A stretch of DNA of 64,000 nucleotides, from the NCBI RefSeq assembly GCF_000219625.1, contig NC_018218.1:6014001-6078000 (forward strand), given 5' to 3'. How positions within the stretch are numbered: position 1 is the first letter of the stretch; each line of letters opens with the position of its first letter. This DNA comes from Zymoseptoria tritici IPO323. Taxonomy: Eukaryota > Ascomycota > Dothideomycetes > Mycosphaerellales > Mycosphaerellaceae. This document shows positions 44,140 through 55,200 of the stretch, one piece after another. Below the pieces are notes generated by a model. It saw nothing but the letters and a program-made list of their open reading frames with translations, was not told the origin of the DNA and made no database searches. The position numbers and the translations under genes are program-made.

Positions 44140-46789
44140 TCGTTGTTACCGTATAATCCTGCTCGGTAATAACGAGAGGAGGAAGTTAGTACTGCTAGTT
44201 CGGCTGCAACGAGTACTGCGGCTATAGCTGGCAATACAACTGCGGAGGCTAATAAGGCTGGTATTAGCTGTTCGGTAGAAACGAATAGTAACCGCTTGGA
44301 TGCTGCTGCTGCTACGGCTGGAATTGCGGCTGGAATTGCGGCTGGAATTAAGAGCTCGGAGGTAACGAATACTGCTGCTAGGGCTGAAATTAAGCATTCG
44401 GTTGTAACGAGGACGGCGGCTGGTGCTGCTGGCTCGGTGTATACGAAGGCTGGCTGTTCGGCATAAACGAGGGCTGGCTGTTCGGCATAAACGAGGGCTG
44501 GCTGTTTGGCATGAACGAGGGCTGGCTGTTCGGCATAAACGAAGGCTAATTATTAGACTCCTTAGTCCGGTTTATATTTGACGGGCTAGCAACAACCTTC
44601 GGCTATACAGCCTTCGGCTGTAACGAGTCGAAGGTTGTTTGCATAAGATGCTGCGGTATAGGCGGATTGCTCGGTATAGTTATTAGTTAAAACGAGAAGC
44701 TATCTCCCTTATTCTCTTTGTTAGAATCGGTCGCCTTTGCCTTGCCCTTCTTCTTCGTCGTCGTCTTCTTCTTCCTTTTTAAAGGGTTCGTTTAAGACGT
44801 AGAGTAATTCTTATTAACTGTTTCTGCATATAATACATCCCGACAGTTGCTCGAGATTAGCTGTTCTCGACGACGACGAGCAAGCTAGTACAGCTAGATA
44901 CGTTATGCTCCTCGTTGCCGACGAGAAGGTAATAACTTAATCTCCTCGATCTCCTCTACCTCGTTGTCTTCGGTTTGAACGAGGTCCCTTCGAGTGTACT
45001 TCTAGCGCCTGCCGATAACGTCGAGGGAAACGGGCCTCTTCTAGACAATATACTCGCGGATGTAATGCAAGTAAGGCAGGTCGGTTGTTTCTATAAATAC
45101 CCCCGTACAGTCTGTAACCGGCTTTGTGTTATCCGTTACTAACGAGTACTGTCCTATAAGGAGCGTAATCGCGTACTAGTATACCTTTCGATGTAGCTTG
45201 TAGAAGATTACTAGAGTTTGTAGCAAGGTCTGGCTCGTTTTATCCGAAAGGTCTTGCTAGTATTTCTGTACTTGCTTTTTACACTAGGGTATTGTATGTT
45301 CGACAAGGCCGAAGGTGTCGGACTGTAATGTTCCAAGCTACTACTTTAACATCGTATGTACGCCTTCGACTCGAGATGTTGCTTAGATAAGCTAGGTTCG
45401 TATTCGGTTTAGACGAAAGGCCGCCTAGAGCGAGGTATAAGGAAACTACTCTTTCTATAGGTATTCGTAGCTACCGAGCTATATATCTTTTAGCGTAGCG
45501 CAGTAAACTTTAAACTCGTCTTCGGTATTAGCGAAAGCTGCCTTTCGGAAGGTTTCGAAGAACTCTTCTGCCTCTTCGCTGTTAACGAAGCCCCTATTCT
45601 CTTCGTCTACTTCCTATAGAAATTCGCTCTGTGTATACGCAAGGACATCTTTTATAAGATGCTACTCGTATAGCCGTCGAGGAGTGTTTGGAAACATAGT
45701 AGACATTGCGTTTAAGCATGCCCTGTCTCGATCGACTATAAAGAGTTTAGGTAACCGGACTTCGTTCTTAACGAGGATCTCTTTTATAGCCTTAAAAGCC
45801 TACTAAAAAGCGGCTTCGTCTTTACCGGCCATAATATATAAGCCGAAGGGCAACGTCTTGTTACCTCCGGAAACGCCGTAGAAGTTAAACACTAGTTGTC
45901 CTAAACGATGGACCTTGTATGTATTATCCGCAAGAATAACCTCCGGAAAGTGTCGCCAGACTTCGAGGTTTTCGGGGTAAACGAAGAAGAGTTGTTTAAG
46001 GTAGCCGTTCGCTGCAACCGAGTACTTATACGTATATCCTTTCGACTGTAACAACTCGAGTATTACGTCTACGATTGTCTTCCCGGAGAGAACAAGAGCC
46101 CGGTATTTCTGGCGGATGTTGCTTAGATCCTTTCGTTTCGGATACAAGTCTAGAAACTTATCTCGAAGAAGGGCCAGCGATTCGCTTATATTAAGCCTAG
46201 CTCGTTTGTGCCGAATTACTTCGTCGATTACTTCTTCGGTTCGGTCCTAACGACGGTAACATACTAGCATACCGGCGGTGCTAGCCTCCGTACTAAACGC
46301 TATATAGTTATAGATACGTAGCCGGCCTTCTCGTTAGTAACGAATTAACTATACTCCGTCTTTGTTCTTCGGATCTTCCGCCTTGTACTAAAGCCGTATA
46401 GGACATTTGTGCTTCCGTATACTAGTCTTCCGACGACGATTGCTCGCGTCGATCTTACGATAGTTGCGTATTGTTCTAGCGTATCTACAGCGGACGTCCT
46501 TCTAGCACCCGTTGTTCTTTGATCCGCGTATAACGAGGTCGTATCCGTGCTCTCGAGTCCAGACCTTTATAAAGGTCTTTAGTTCCGGTAGAGACGAGAA
46601 GACTCGCTCAGGCGGTAGGAGTAGTTTAAACTCCTCGATCTCTTCGTCGCTGCCGAAGAAGTCCTCTTCTTCGTTATTAACGAGCTCTTTATCGGCGGCG
46701 GCGGCGTCGGCGTTAGTATCGGAGTGTATATCGTCGATAAACGGATAGCCGTTAGCATCGAGCTCTTAGGTTAAAGTCTGTTCGGCCAT
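44140..46789 (-). pseudogene. MULE transposase with Q/P/S/N-rich tail
   Basis: The frame starts MAEQTLT (46,789), followed by an acidic segment (DKELVNNEEEDFFGSDEEIE), then a WRKY/GCM-like DNA-binding region (FIKVWTREHGYDLVIRGSKN, about 46,510-46,590). The catalytic domain around 45,800-45,960 carries PEVILADNTYKVHRLGQLVF and SGGNKTLPFGLYIMAGKDEA, the DDE region of MULE transposases. It continues through FIVDRDRACLNAMSTMFPNT and a long tail: lysine-rich (KRKKKTTTKKKGKAKA), then four QPSFMPNS repeats and Q/P/S-rich sequence below 44,460. Only scattered TAG/TAA interrupt it, and 114 codons are fully open at 45,803-46,147. The low-coordinate end is uncertain. The tail is unusual for the family. 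Confidence 0.8.
44454..44550 (-). repeat. 24-bp coding repeat in transposase tail
   Basis: Four units of TTCGGCATAAACGAG plus GGCTGGCTG encode QPSFMPNS on the minus strand. Each unit contains one copy of the dyad found throughout the element. Confidence 0.85.
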
Positions 46790-47829
46790 AACGAAGGCTA
46801 AGGATCTGCGTATAGAAGTAGTATATACGCGTGTGAAGGTAGTATATATAGGACGACAACAACAACGCGACAAGAGAGGTAGACATTAACGCGTATTATG
46901 CAGTTACACGCTTGTGTATTAGCTCTTCGTTCATAACGAGTATATACAGAGTATATATAGAGGTGACGTGTATGGCTGCCCGCAGATGAGATTCATGGCT
47001 GCCTATAGCCTCGCCGGGATTTGAACGCCGGCCTATACCGGATCGGGCAACTTGCGGACATCGTCTACTAGGGGCAAACTTAAATCCGAACGTTACCTCC
47101 CGACGGGAAATCCGGCACTTCGACCTTTAATTCGACTACATCGATTCGACGAACAACTACGCAACGCTACAACGCCGCTATAGGACGATTTTCTCGGGTC
47201 TTATAGAACTAGACCGCGCGAATCTACCTACTGCATAAAGAGACTAGATGCTTTATAACGAGCTAGACAAGGAGATTCCACCGGACAAGCCTATTCGACT
47301 CTTCTAAACATTTAAAAGAAACAAAGGTAGAAGAATAGCCTTTGCTCCGATGTTACGGTTACGGCAAGATTAAAGACAAGCATAAGAACTCGGCCGCAAC
47401 GAGAACAGTCGGAAAAGGAAAGCTATAAACTTAAGGCCGAGCTCGTCTAATAAACCTTTAGGTAAAGACGGGAAATGTACACGACCGTCTTAGTAAGATC
47501 TTACCGAAGCAAAAGGCAAGAACATTTGCGAAAAACGCTCGGAATGTACTATTATAGATTACAGACTTCGAGCACGGGTCTTAAAGGATGCAGAACAGTT
47601 CCTAGTCTATAAGGCGAAGCTAAAGGAGTAGAAGAGGTCCTATAGGGAAAACCCCGGGTATCGCAAGTGTATAAGCGACACATATAAACATCTACCTACT
47701 TAGAAGATCCTTAAGGACTACTATAAGGAGGAACTAAAGACTAAGAAGAAGTCGTCTAAAGCACCGAGGCGGGAAGACCTAGGATCTAGCTCGGAAACAA
47801 CCCTATAACCCTAATACTAAACATCCGCC

Positions 47830-48771
47830 TAAAGCTTAATAGGAGATTTCTGTTACTCTTCTGTAACAATCGTTAGACACTAAGGATAATACCGTTTAAC
47901 GTAGGCAAGCCTAACATAAACCTTTGCTATGTAGACATTTATCCGTACTAGCTACGACCGGAAGTCGAGCAAGGGCGTATTAACATACTATAGCTGCCTA
48001 TAAAAGAGATGCCTACAGATAGATCGACTATACTCCTCTGCCTATAGTAGCACGGTACCTCTATAGAGCAACCGCGACTTAGAAAGCTAGGAGCAAGTAA
48101 AGTTAAATAAACATAATTTACGAGGTAATGTCGAACTTCCCTATAGATAAGACCTACTTTTTACTCTCTATTTTCTATATTAAGACGTAACTCGAGAGTG
48201 CATCGGCTCTATTAGGAAGCCGACTAACGTTACCTCCCGGAGGTAGGATCAAAATTTAACTTTAAAATCCGCTAGAAGAAAAATAAGAACTCGCCGAGGA
48301 TTAGTACTAACCCCGAGGTATTTATAAGTTATAGGAAGTAGAGAGAGAAGTAAGGGAAGCCGACCTTTATTTCGCCCCGGTATTTAACGCTTAGGAGAAT
48401 CTATCCGAATTACTTTTCCTCCGGTCTACCTATCTACCCTCCTAAATTATAAAAGAATTTGTCCTTCGGGCAGGGAGGACTAGGAGAGGGTTAAAGAATA
48501 ACGACAAGATCGGGGATAGAGGCTTCGATGCTAGTGCCTTTTACCCTCCCCGATCTATCTTAGGCGTCCTAAAGCCTCCTAGAGCTGCCTAACATACTAA
48601 AAATCCAAGCCTTTAAGCGAAACAGAAGAAAAGTTATATACTAATGTAGCAACTAAGAAAGGCCGCTCTCCTAAAAGATCTCGGTAGCCTTTTCGACCCC
48701 CCCTAACTGTCCCGGCTATATAGTATATATGCCGGTTAGTTCTAGCTAGGGGTAAGGCGCAGAGCGGGTCG
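47830..48771. other. RIP'd intergenic sequence
   Basis: No frame, hairpin or tandem repeat could be supported here. Purine-rich runs (GAAGTAGAGAGAGAAGTAAG near 48,335) and a pyrimidine run before the T4 tract are the only notable composition features. Confidence 0.45.
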
Positions 48772-48792
48772 GGGTTTAGGTTAGGGTTAGGA
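48772..48792 (+). repeat. Interstitial telomere-like tract T4
   Basis: GGTTTAGGTTAGGGTTAGGAG on the plus strand, about three degenerate units, same orientation as T1-T3. Confidence 0.65.
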
Positions 48793-49410
48793 GGTCGGGG
48801 ATAGTAGTTAGGCTAGTCGAGTAGGTGCCGTCGGACTTGTTCGACTTAATAGGCACCCCGAAGGCTATTATAAACATATTATAAGTCTGTTCGTAGGCTC
48901 ACATCGGTTTTAGGGTAGGGGTTGTAGCCTTAGGGTCTCCGGATCCTTCCTATTCTCTATGTATATAGTAGTTCCGCTAGGCTTATAAGTAGTTATAATT
49001 AGATTTAAGCCGAGAGGAAGGACACCCTTTAATCGGTCGATATATATCGTCTTGTAGAGAGAAAACCGGGAGGAGTTTCTCCCTGCTAGAAAACTCTTTG
49101 CCTTAGCACTCGTTACGTAGTTAGGGTCGCGTACCTCCGCCCTACAGCTAAACCGGCGGGTAATCTACAACACCCCTTCTACTATACCTCCTTATCTATT
49201 CCTCTAGGCGTCTCTATGTTATATCGTATCCGCTATCGGATCTAGAATAACCTTACCCCGCCGTCGCCGGTAGCCGGGGCGACTTACGGCGGCGATATCT
49301 CGGGTCGTAACCGACGAAACCGTACGAGATCGTAGATATAGCGAGTCCGACACTACCCGCCGACAACACGGCCGCTGGAAGTCCTAAAAGCCGTAAGGAC
49401 GATAGCCTAG
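48793..49410. other. CpG-rich RIP'd sequence, nothing assigned
   Basis: Sequence with many CG dinucleotides (e.g. CCGCCGTCGCCGGTAGCCGG near 49,260), in sharp contrast with the CpG-free module that begins about 350 bp further on. No gene seen. Confidence 0.45.
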
Positions 49411-49414
49411 GTCC

Positions 49415-49765
49415 TATTTCGTCTATAGGGAAATAATCTGTTCTATTCTAGGGGAGCTATCTATTCCGTCTAAAGGGAAATAGATCTTATCCGTTTAAGG
49501 GAAGTTATCTATTCTATCGGAGGGAAATTATCTATTCTGTCTATAGGGAAATAGATCTGTTCTGTCTAAAGGGAAATCGATCGAAGGGAAGTTATCTGTT
49601 CTATCGAAAGGGAAACAAATCTATAGGGAAATAGATCTGCTCTGTCCTAAGGGAAATTAATCTAAGGGAAGTAAACTACTCTGTCTAAAGGCAAATTAAT
49701 CTAAGGGAAGTAAACTATTCTATCTAAAGGCAAATTATCTGTTCTATCTAAGGGAAATAGATATA
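49415..49765. repeat. Minisatellite of AAGGGAAATAGATCTGTTCT-type units
   Basis: Irregular tandem repeat, unit about 17-37 bp, built from GTCTAAAGGGAAAT, AGATCTGTTCT and AAGGGAAGTTATCT. At least ten imperfect copies. Confidence 0.8.
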
Positions 49766-49789
49766 CTTTACCCTAATTTGTTTAACCTA

Positions 49790-50876
49790 CTAAACCTAGC
49801 TAACCCTCTGCTAGTAGCCTCTACTATTAGGGTCTCCTTCTCCCTTTCCTCCCTCCTCTCCTTTATCTGCTTCTCTTTTTTCTGCTACCCCCTAATAAGC
49901 TCTAGGCCCTACTAGTAGTACCTCTCCCTGTCCTGTATCCTCTTATCTAGCTTAGCTATCTAGACCTCCTTAAACTTCTCCTCCCTTCTGTCCTGCTCCT
50001 CCTCCCTCTAGGCCCTTAGCTTCCTACCCTTTTAGTATTAACTACCTCTGTTCTTCTAGAACTAAGCCTACTACTCCTAAGGACTAGTAAAGCTCTACTC
50101 TACCTCCTTACCTAGCTACTCTAGCTAGAAAGTCCCTTTTAGGTACTCCTACTCTCTCTATATCCTATATATATACTAGTCCTCTAGCCCCTACTAGAAC
50201 TCTACTCCCTCTAGGTCCCTATTCTCCCTAGCCTTAATTAGACCCTTTAGGATCTCTTTATATACCTTATAGGGCTTAATGTTATACTTAAAGTTACCCT
50301 CTAGTATCTGTACTACTTCCTTAGCCCTTTCTTACTCCTTCTCCCTCTTTAGGCTCTCCTAGGCCTAGATCTGCTAGAGAGCTGCTATATAGTAGGCTAC
50401 TAGCTTATCTGCTATCTAAACTCCTATCCTTATACTCTTTAGGACTACCTCCTCCCTTCCTAGTCCCTTTATCTAGTCTAGCTAGGCTCCTAGTAGGGCA
50501 GACATCTCTACCTAGTGTCCTAGCTCCTCCTTGTAGGCCTATTAGCTATATAGCTATCCTAGGGTATAATCTATTGCTCTTTCTGTAGGGTAGGAGGGTA
50601 GTAGGCTGGTAATTTAGCTAGTAGTCTAGCTAGTAATTAGGCAGGTAGTTTAGTAGGTAATCTAGCAGGTAATCTAGCAGGTAATCTAGCAGGTAATCTA
50701 GCAGGTAGTATAGCAGGTAATCTGGCAGGTAGTCTAGTAGGTAGTCTAGTAGGTAGTTTGGACAAGAAGGGTGTAGGTAGAAGAAGAGTATGCAGGTTAA
50801 GGAAGAAAGATAGAAGAAATAGAGATGCAGATAGTAGTAGAAAGATAGCAGCAGGTAAGGGTTTTGGGCTTGGCAC
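49790..50876 (-). pseudogene. Degenerate ORF in CpG-free module
   Basis: The minus frame starts MPSPKPLPAAIFLLLSASLF (50,876), a hydrophobic N-terminus that could be a signal peptide or anchor. LPARLPAR repeats (12-bp DNA unit) follow, then, in a phase with many TAG codons, a highly charged, formerly Trp/Gln-rich region including KGLIKARENRDLEGVEF, AKLDKRIQDRERYY and KKEKQIKERREEREKE (coiled-coil-like). No domain is recognised. It could be a repeat-encoded protein or a non-coding low-complexity tract that happens to read open. Confidence 0.35.
50600..50765. repeat. 12-bp tandem repeat AATCTAGCAGGT
   Basis: About a dozen units of a 12-bp repeat (GGTAATCTAGCA and variants GGTAGTCTAGTA), encoding LPAR/LPTR on the minus strand. 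Variation between units is by transitions, mostly CAGG/TAGG. Confidence 0.85.
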
Positions 50877-50944
50877 TATATAGGTTGGGGCCCAGCCTAC
50901 CTAATTTTCCTCCCGGTACTAGCTTTCTGCTCTGCTAGCTTTCT

Positions 50945-51087
50945 GCTCTGCTATCTTCCTAAGACTGCTATTTTCCTAGGACTGCCATCTTCCTAGGACT
51001 GCTATCTTCCTGGGACTGCCATCTTCCTAGGACTGCCATCTTCCTGGGACTGCCATCTTCCTGGGACTGCCATTTTCCTGGGACTGC
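50945..51087. repeat. 18-bp tandem repeat abutting telomere-like tract
   Basis: About eight units of GACTGCCATCTTCCTGGG run directly into TTAGGG repeats at 51,088. Variants show CTGGGA/CTAGGA and GCCA/GCTA transitions. The array is absent from the other LINE copy's flank. Confidence 0.85.
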
Positions 51088-51123
51088 TTAGGGTTTATTT
51101 AGGGTTAGGGTTAGGGTTAGGGG
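51088..51123 (+). repeat. Interstitial telomere-like tract T2
   Basis: TTAGGGTTTATTTAGGG followed by three perfect TTAGGG units, then GGTTCATTGTAC. It marks the 3' terminus of LINE copy 2, exactly as T1 does for copy 1, although the left flanks differ completely. Confidence 0.9.
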
Positions 51124-52042
51124 TTCATTGTACTTGTTTATATAGGCTAGTCTACCTTTGCACCTGATCTGAACTAAAGCCCTATCCAAGCCCTTGCTCC
51201 CGGCTCTTTTGGCCGTCTTTAGAGGGGAGGAAACAGACCTACGCTCCTACGTAAAGCGCCTCGCGATGCACAGTACCGCAGCTACTCCTAGCCTAACTAC
51301 ATTTTACGGTGTCCTTTTTACTATCTCCCGAGTTGACTAAACCGCCAAAAAGAGAGACTACCGATAGGCTAGTCTGCATCCTAATGCAAAATATTGCTCC
51401 GGCAATTGCTTACTGTCTATCGTACCTTAGTTTTCCAAACCTCCTAGGTAACGGACGAGGTGTGCGTCTCCTCATCCGCCCGAAACTGTAACCCCGTCTC
51501 GTTAAGGGGGAACATCCCGCTTTAAGACTGTTCGGTAGAGCTCTATCCTCCCTCCGTCCGGCGTATCTACTATTAGAGACATTCGATTCCGATCGAGCCG
51601 CTTGTACACCAGTCTACAAGTGCTTCCCAAACAGTTTAGGGAGAGCCGTCTTCCCTTCGGCTAGAATTCCTCCTCTAACGATCGTCGTTATCTACTCCTC
51701 TCCCCTACTACGCCGTCGCCTTCGCATTCCTCCAAGCCTCCTACTGCTCTATAGAGGTACTAGTTTTCTTCCTCCCGCTCCCCGGCTTTAAGAGGAAGCA
51801 GCCGCAGATCTAGGGTATACGCCTTACATCTACTACTAGGCCTTCTAGATAGAGTTGATCGTCCGGTGCGGAGCTAGTCCGGGCCTCGCTAGTCGCCTAC
51901 GTCTCCTACGTCGTAGCGCAGCCTTTTAACGTCCTACCGATTAGACGCCTACTTTTATCTCGAGGGAAGAGACTCCTTTTCGATAGGGTAAACGCCTAAT
52001 TTATCCTTAAGGGATAATCTCCGCTTTTGCGTCCTAGGTCGA

Positions 52043-52205
52043 CAGAGCTACTTTACGTCCTACCTATCGGACGGAGCCTTTTTACGTCCTACTTATTGGA
52101 CCGAGCTACTTTACATCCTACCTATCGGACGGAGCCTTTTTACGTCCTACTTATCGGACCGAGCTACTTTACGTCCTACCTATCGGACAGAGCCTTTTAA
52201 CATCC
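52043..52205. repeat. 29-bp tandem repeat, LINE 3' UTR copy 2
   Basis: Six units of the CGTCCTACYTATCGGAC repeat, two or so fewer than copy 1. The stem bases CGTCC/GGACG are kept in most units. Confidence 0.85.
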
Positions 52206-52208
52206 TAC

Positions 52209-55200
52209 TTAGGACAGTATATACTAGGTCTATGCCGCCGCTTCCTCCGCTTCCTCCTTCGCAGCTTCCTCCTTTGTAATCTTCGTCGAGATTCGCTCGA
52301 GGATCTCGTTAGCTCGCTCCTAGCATCCTATATTTAGAAGGAAGTCTACCTTAGTAAACTTCGTGTTCGTAGTGCCTATTTTCTTATGCATCTTCTACTT
52401 CGCCTATCGTTCCTTCCTCGAGAGCTAGCTCGTCCTGTTTTCCTAGTAGCAAGTCTCGTATCCTCGGATAAATTTGCTCGTACAGACGCAGAAACTATAG
52501 GTATAGAAGGTTCTACGCCGATACTAGAGGAAGCGCTTCTAGAAGGACCGCGGCGCCTTTAAAAAGTAATCGGCTCCTCGTAAGTCCTGCTTTAGGCGGC
52601 TTTCTCCTAGTATAATCCAGGTTAGGCTCTACTTCTTGGCCTCTTTAGCCATATCTTCCTCTCTCTCCTAGCGTAGGAACCGCTAGATAGAACGGCGGTC
52701 TTTGCTAAGGCTTCGGTTGCGAGGCTAGGACTCGGGTGTCTTGCGGTACTTCTCGTAGAGCTTGTCCTCTATTAAGCGCCGGAAGAACGCTTTAGGTTTC
52801 TAGATTAGTAATCCTAACTTCTATAGCGGACTTTCTTCCGGAGCGTGCTTCTTTACGACCTAAAAGCTAGTTTTTAGTACCTTAAATCGCGAGGGTAGGG
52901 CGGAGATTCCTAGGAGATTACGAGTAAAGTAAGGGTTAGAAGCATAACCCGAGATCTACTTCGTTAGCTTCGCAACGTCCTTAGTCGTCTCGTCCTAGAA
53001 CTTAGGAGAGTCCTCGGCAAACGCCGCAAGGAGAGGCGCGCTATACTTAAACATCGGTGCGAGATACTGCTAATAGACTCGTAGGCGATGCGCGAAGCCC
53101 TAACCGTCCGCGTCGAGGGTCAGGAAGTTACTTCGTTTCCCGGCCTGTTCGAGCCGGCTCTTAAGGTGCCTCCTCAAGTTAATCCTTCGCGCCGTCACGG
53201 GAAATCCGAGGTAGGTATATACCTCTCTCCTCGGTACCTCTGCACTAAAGAGGTAGATCGCCTCCTACGAAGACGCCAGTGCTAGATAGGCGCATTTTTT
53301 AATATTTAGGGCGATGCGGTTAGCAGAGGACTAGCGCTCGAGGATCTAGATTAGTACACGCACCTCGTCTAAGTCGCTAGCGAGGAGAACACTATTATCG
53401 GCGAAGAACAGCGCGCGAGGAATCGGTAGCGCCGCGGGCATTACGTCGGAAGAGCCGGCTAGGGCGAGTGTCCTAGGTCGATTTAAGTCCTCGAGCAAGC
53501 TATCGATAAAGATGTTAAATAGATAGGGCGAGAGGGGTAAGCCCTGCAGAACTCCCCTCGTCCGCGGAAACTACTAAGAAGCTATACAATCCGAAACGAC
53601 AAAGGACTAGACGTCGAAAAAGCAGAGGCTCGCAATTAGAGCTAGTATGTTCTCTAGACATCTCCGCCGGCGTAGAACATCCGCGAGCAGTACATAATCT
53701 ATAACGTTAAAGGCAGCTTAAAAATCGAGGAACACAGCGTATATAATCCGGCTCGATTCGAGGAGGGCGTGGACAACCGCGGCGTTTGTTACGGTAGAGT
53801 AGTAACTTCGAAATCCCGCCTAGTTAGGATGCATCCTCGCCTATGTCCTACTATTAAAGCGCTAGAGGAGCAGGCGCTCGAAGACCTTTCGAAACATCGT
53901 TACTAGCAAGATTAGACGAACGTTATTAGCGTCCTTCGCCGGTATTGTACTATCCTCCTATCGGGTCTTGTCCTTAACGACCAGACAGACGACAGTTTTG
54001 TTCTAGCTCCGCGGCGTCTTACTATTCCGGAGATAGGAATTATAGAGGGCGGCCAGGATCCGGAGGAAGCTCGTCGTCGCAAGGGTTTTTATTAGACGGA
54101 TATATACCCTATCGTTTCCGCAGGCCTTTATAGCATCCTAGTAGGTAAGCTCCTATATTATCTCGTCGATTAAGAAGGAGAGCAAGGCGGATCGATTATC
54201 GATAGGAAACATCTCCTATACTAGGAGGGTCGCTGTCGAGACGAATTAACCGGCAAATCCCTCTGTTACCTTGTTAATTGCCGTTATCCCTCTTACCTTC
54301 CCCGCCGGGGTCAGCACTAGTAGTATATTCTCGTTCGCGCAGCGCTGCGCTCTCTTATAGAGACGGACTGTCTCGAGCGTCCTGCTATTAGCGTCCGGAT
54401 TCGGCTTCGCTATCGCCTTAAGACGCTAGTCCTTCTTCTTCTTGCTACAGCGGCGTAGCCGCTTTAGCTTAAAAGCGGCGTCGTTATTATCCTCGGCTCG
54501 CTTTCGCTTCGGGTCTGTTATCGCCTTTCGAGGCCTGTCGTTCTTCTCTCTACCTCTATTCTTCTTCTCTCCCTCTTAATCCTTCTTCTCTCCGCCTCTA
54601 TCCTTCTTCTCTCCGTCTCTATTCTTCTTCTCTCCGCCTCTATCCTTCTTCTCTCCGTCTCTATTCTTCTTCTCTCCGCCTCTATTACTTATATCCTCTA
54701 CCTTTCGTCTACCTAGAGGACGATTTCGACAACGCGTAGAGGCGAGTCCTAGCACGGCTTCGCTTACCTACTAGCAGAGCGATACGATTTCCGCATTCCG
54801 CTTGTCTACATTGGCGCTTATATAGTACAGATGCCGTCGATACCGCGCCCTTCTCTCCTAGCTATAGTAGAGCGCCTACGCTATATCGTCGTCGTTTAGC
54901 CGGCTTATTGTATAGCATCGAAGTTAATACGGCACGGCTAATCTACCTGGAGTACTTGTAGTTAGGTCTAGCTAGAGGTAGAGCTAGTAGACATAGTCGG
55001 TATTTATCTTCTCTGTCGGTCGCGGTAGAGCTAGCGTTGTATGTAGTAGCGTCCGGCGGACAAAGTAGTAGTTAGTTGTTAGTTGTTTCTCGCATATAGC
55101 GTCCGCAATTGTAATCGGCTCCTAGATCGGCTTTAGATAGGTTATCGCGGAGTCCTCGATCTATTACGAGACGACCTTCCGTCTCGGAAGTAGCAACGCC

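Larger units (their letters stand above)
43031..46942. repeat. Dispersed TCG-N7-CGA dyads across the MULE
   Basis: A 13-15 bp dyad, typically YTCGTTATAAACGAR or YTCGGCATAAACGAR, recurs every 50-200 bp. Examples: 43,033, 43,293, 43,587, 43,688, 44,160, 44,270, 44,397, 44,616, 44,964, 45,574, 45,969, 46,344, 46,673, 46,782, 46,927. It occurs in coding and non-coding parts and in different reading phases. It may be a repeated protein-binding site. Confidence 0.75.
42510..47016 (-). mobile_element. Mutator-like DNA transposon (MULE), 4.5 kb
   Basis: Long, nearly perfect terminal inverted repeats begin CGGCGAGGCTAT and run through GGCAGCCATGAATCTCATCT for over 50 bp at each end. A perfect 9-bp target duplication GGATTTGAA (42,501-42,509 and 47,017-47,025) is diagnostic of Mutator-type insertion. 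It encodes a MULE transposase on the minus strand and carries more than 30 copies of a TCG-N7-CGA dyad. It is less RIP-damaged than neighbouring elements. Confidence 0.92.
41840..47815 (+). pseudogene. Unknown ORF split by the Mutator-like element
   Basis: The left part (41,840-42,509) reads DNTSNEEFED, YEERKHTLRDPIGLFNALNN, GLIFNKRVETVLGSSKETLV, VISPEAAHLSTLYI and ends PKAVFAAPDLN at the insertion site. The right part (47,026-47,815) includes FDYIDSTNNYATLQRRYRTI, CISDTYKHLPT and ILKDYYKEELKTKKKSSKAP. The two parts are plausibly one gene because the 9-bp duplicated target lies at their junction, but the phase changes near the join. I recognise no domain. RIP-type stops throughout. Confidence 0.4.

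Noticed and set aside
8486..51123. Chromosome end-to-end fusion scars
   Set aside because: A fusion would give TTAGGG meeting CCCTAA head to head; all four tracts have the same orientation.
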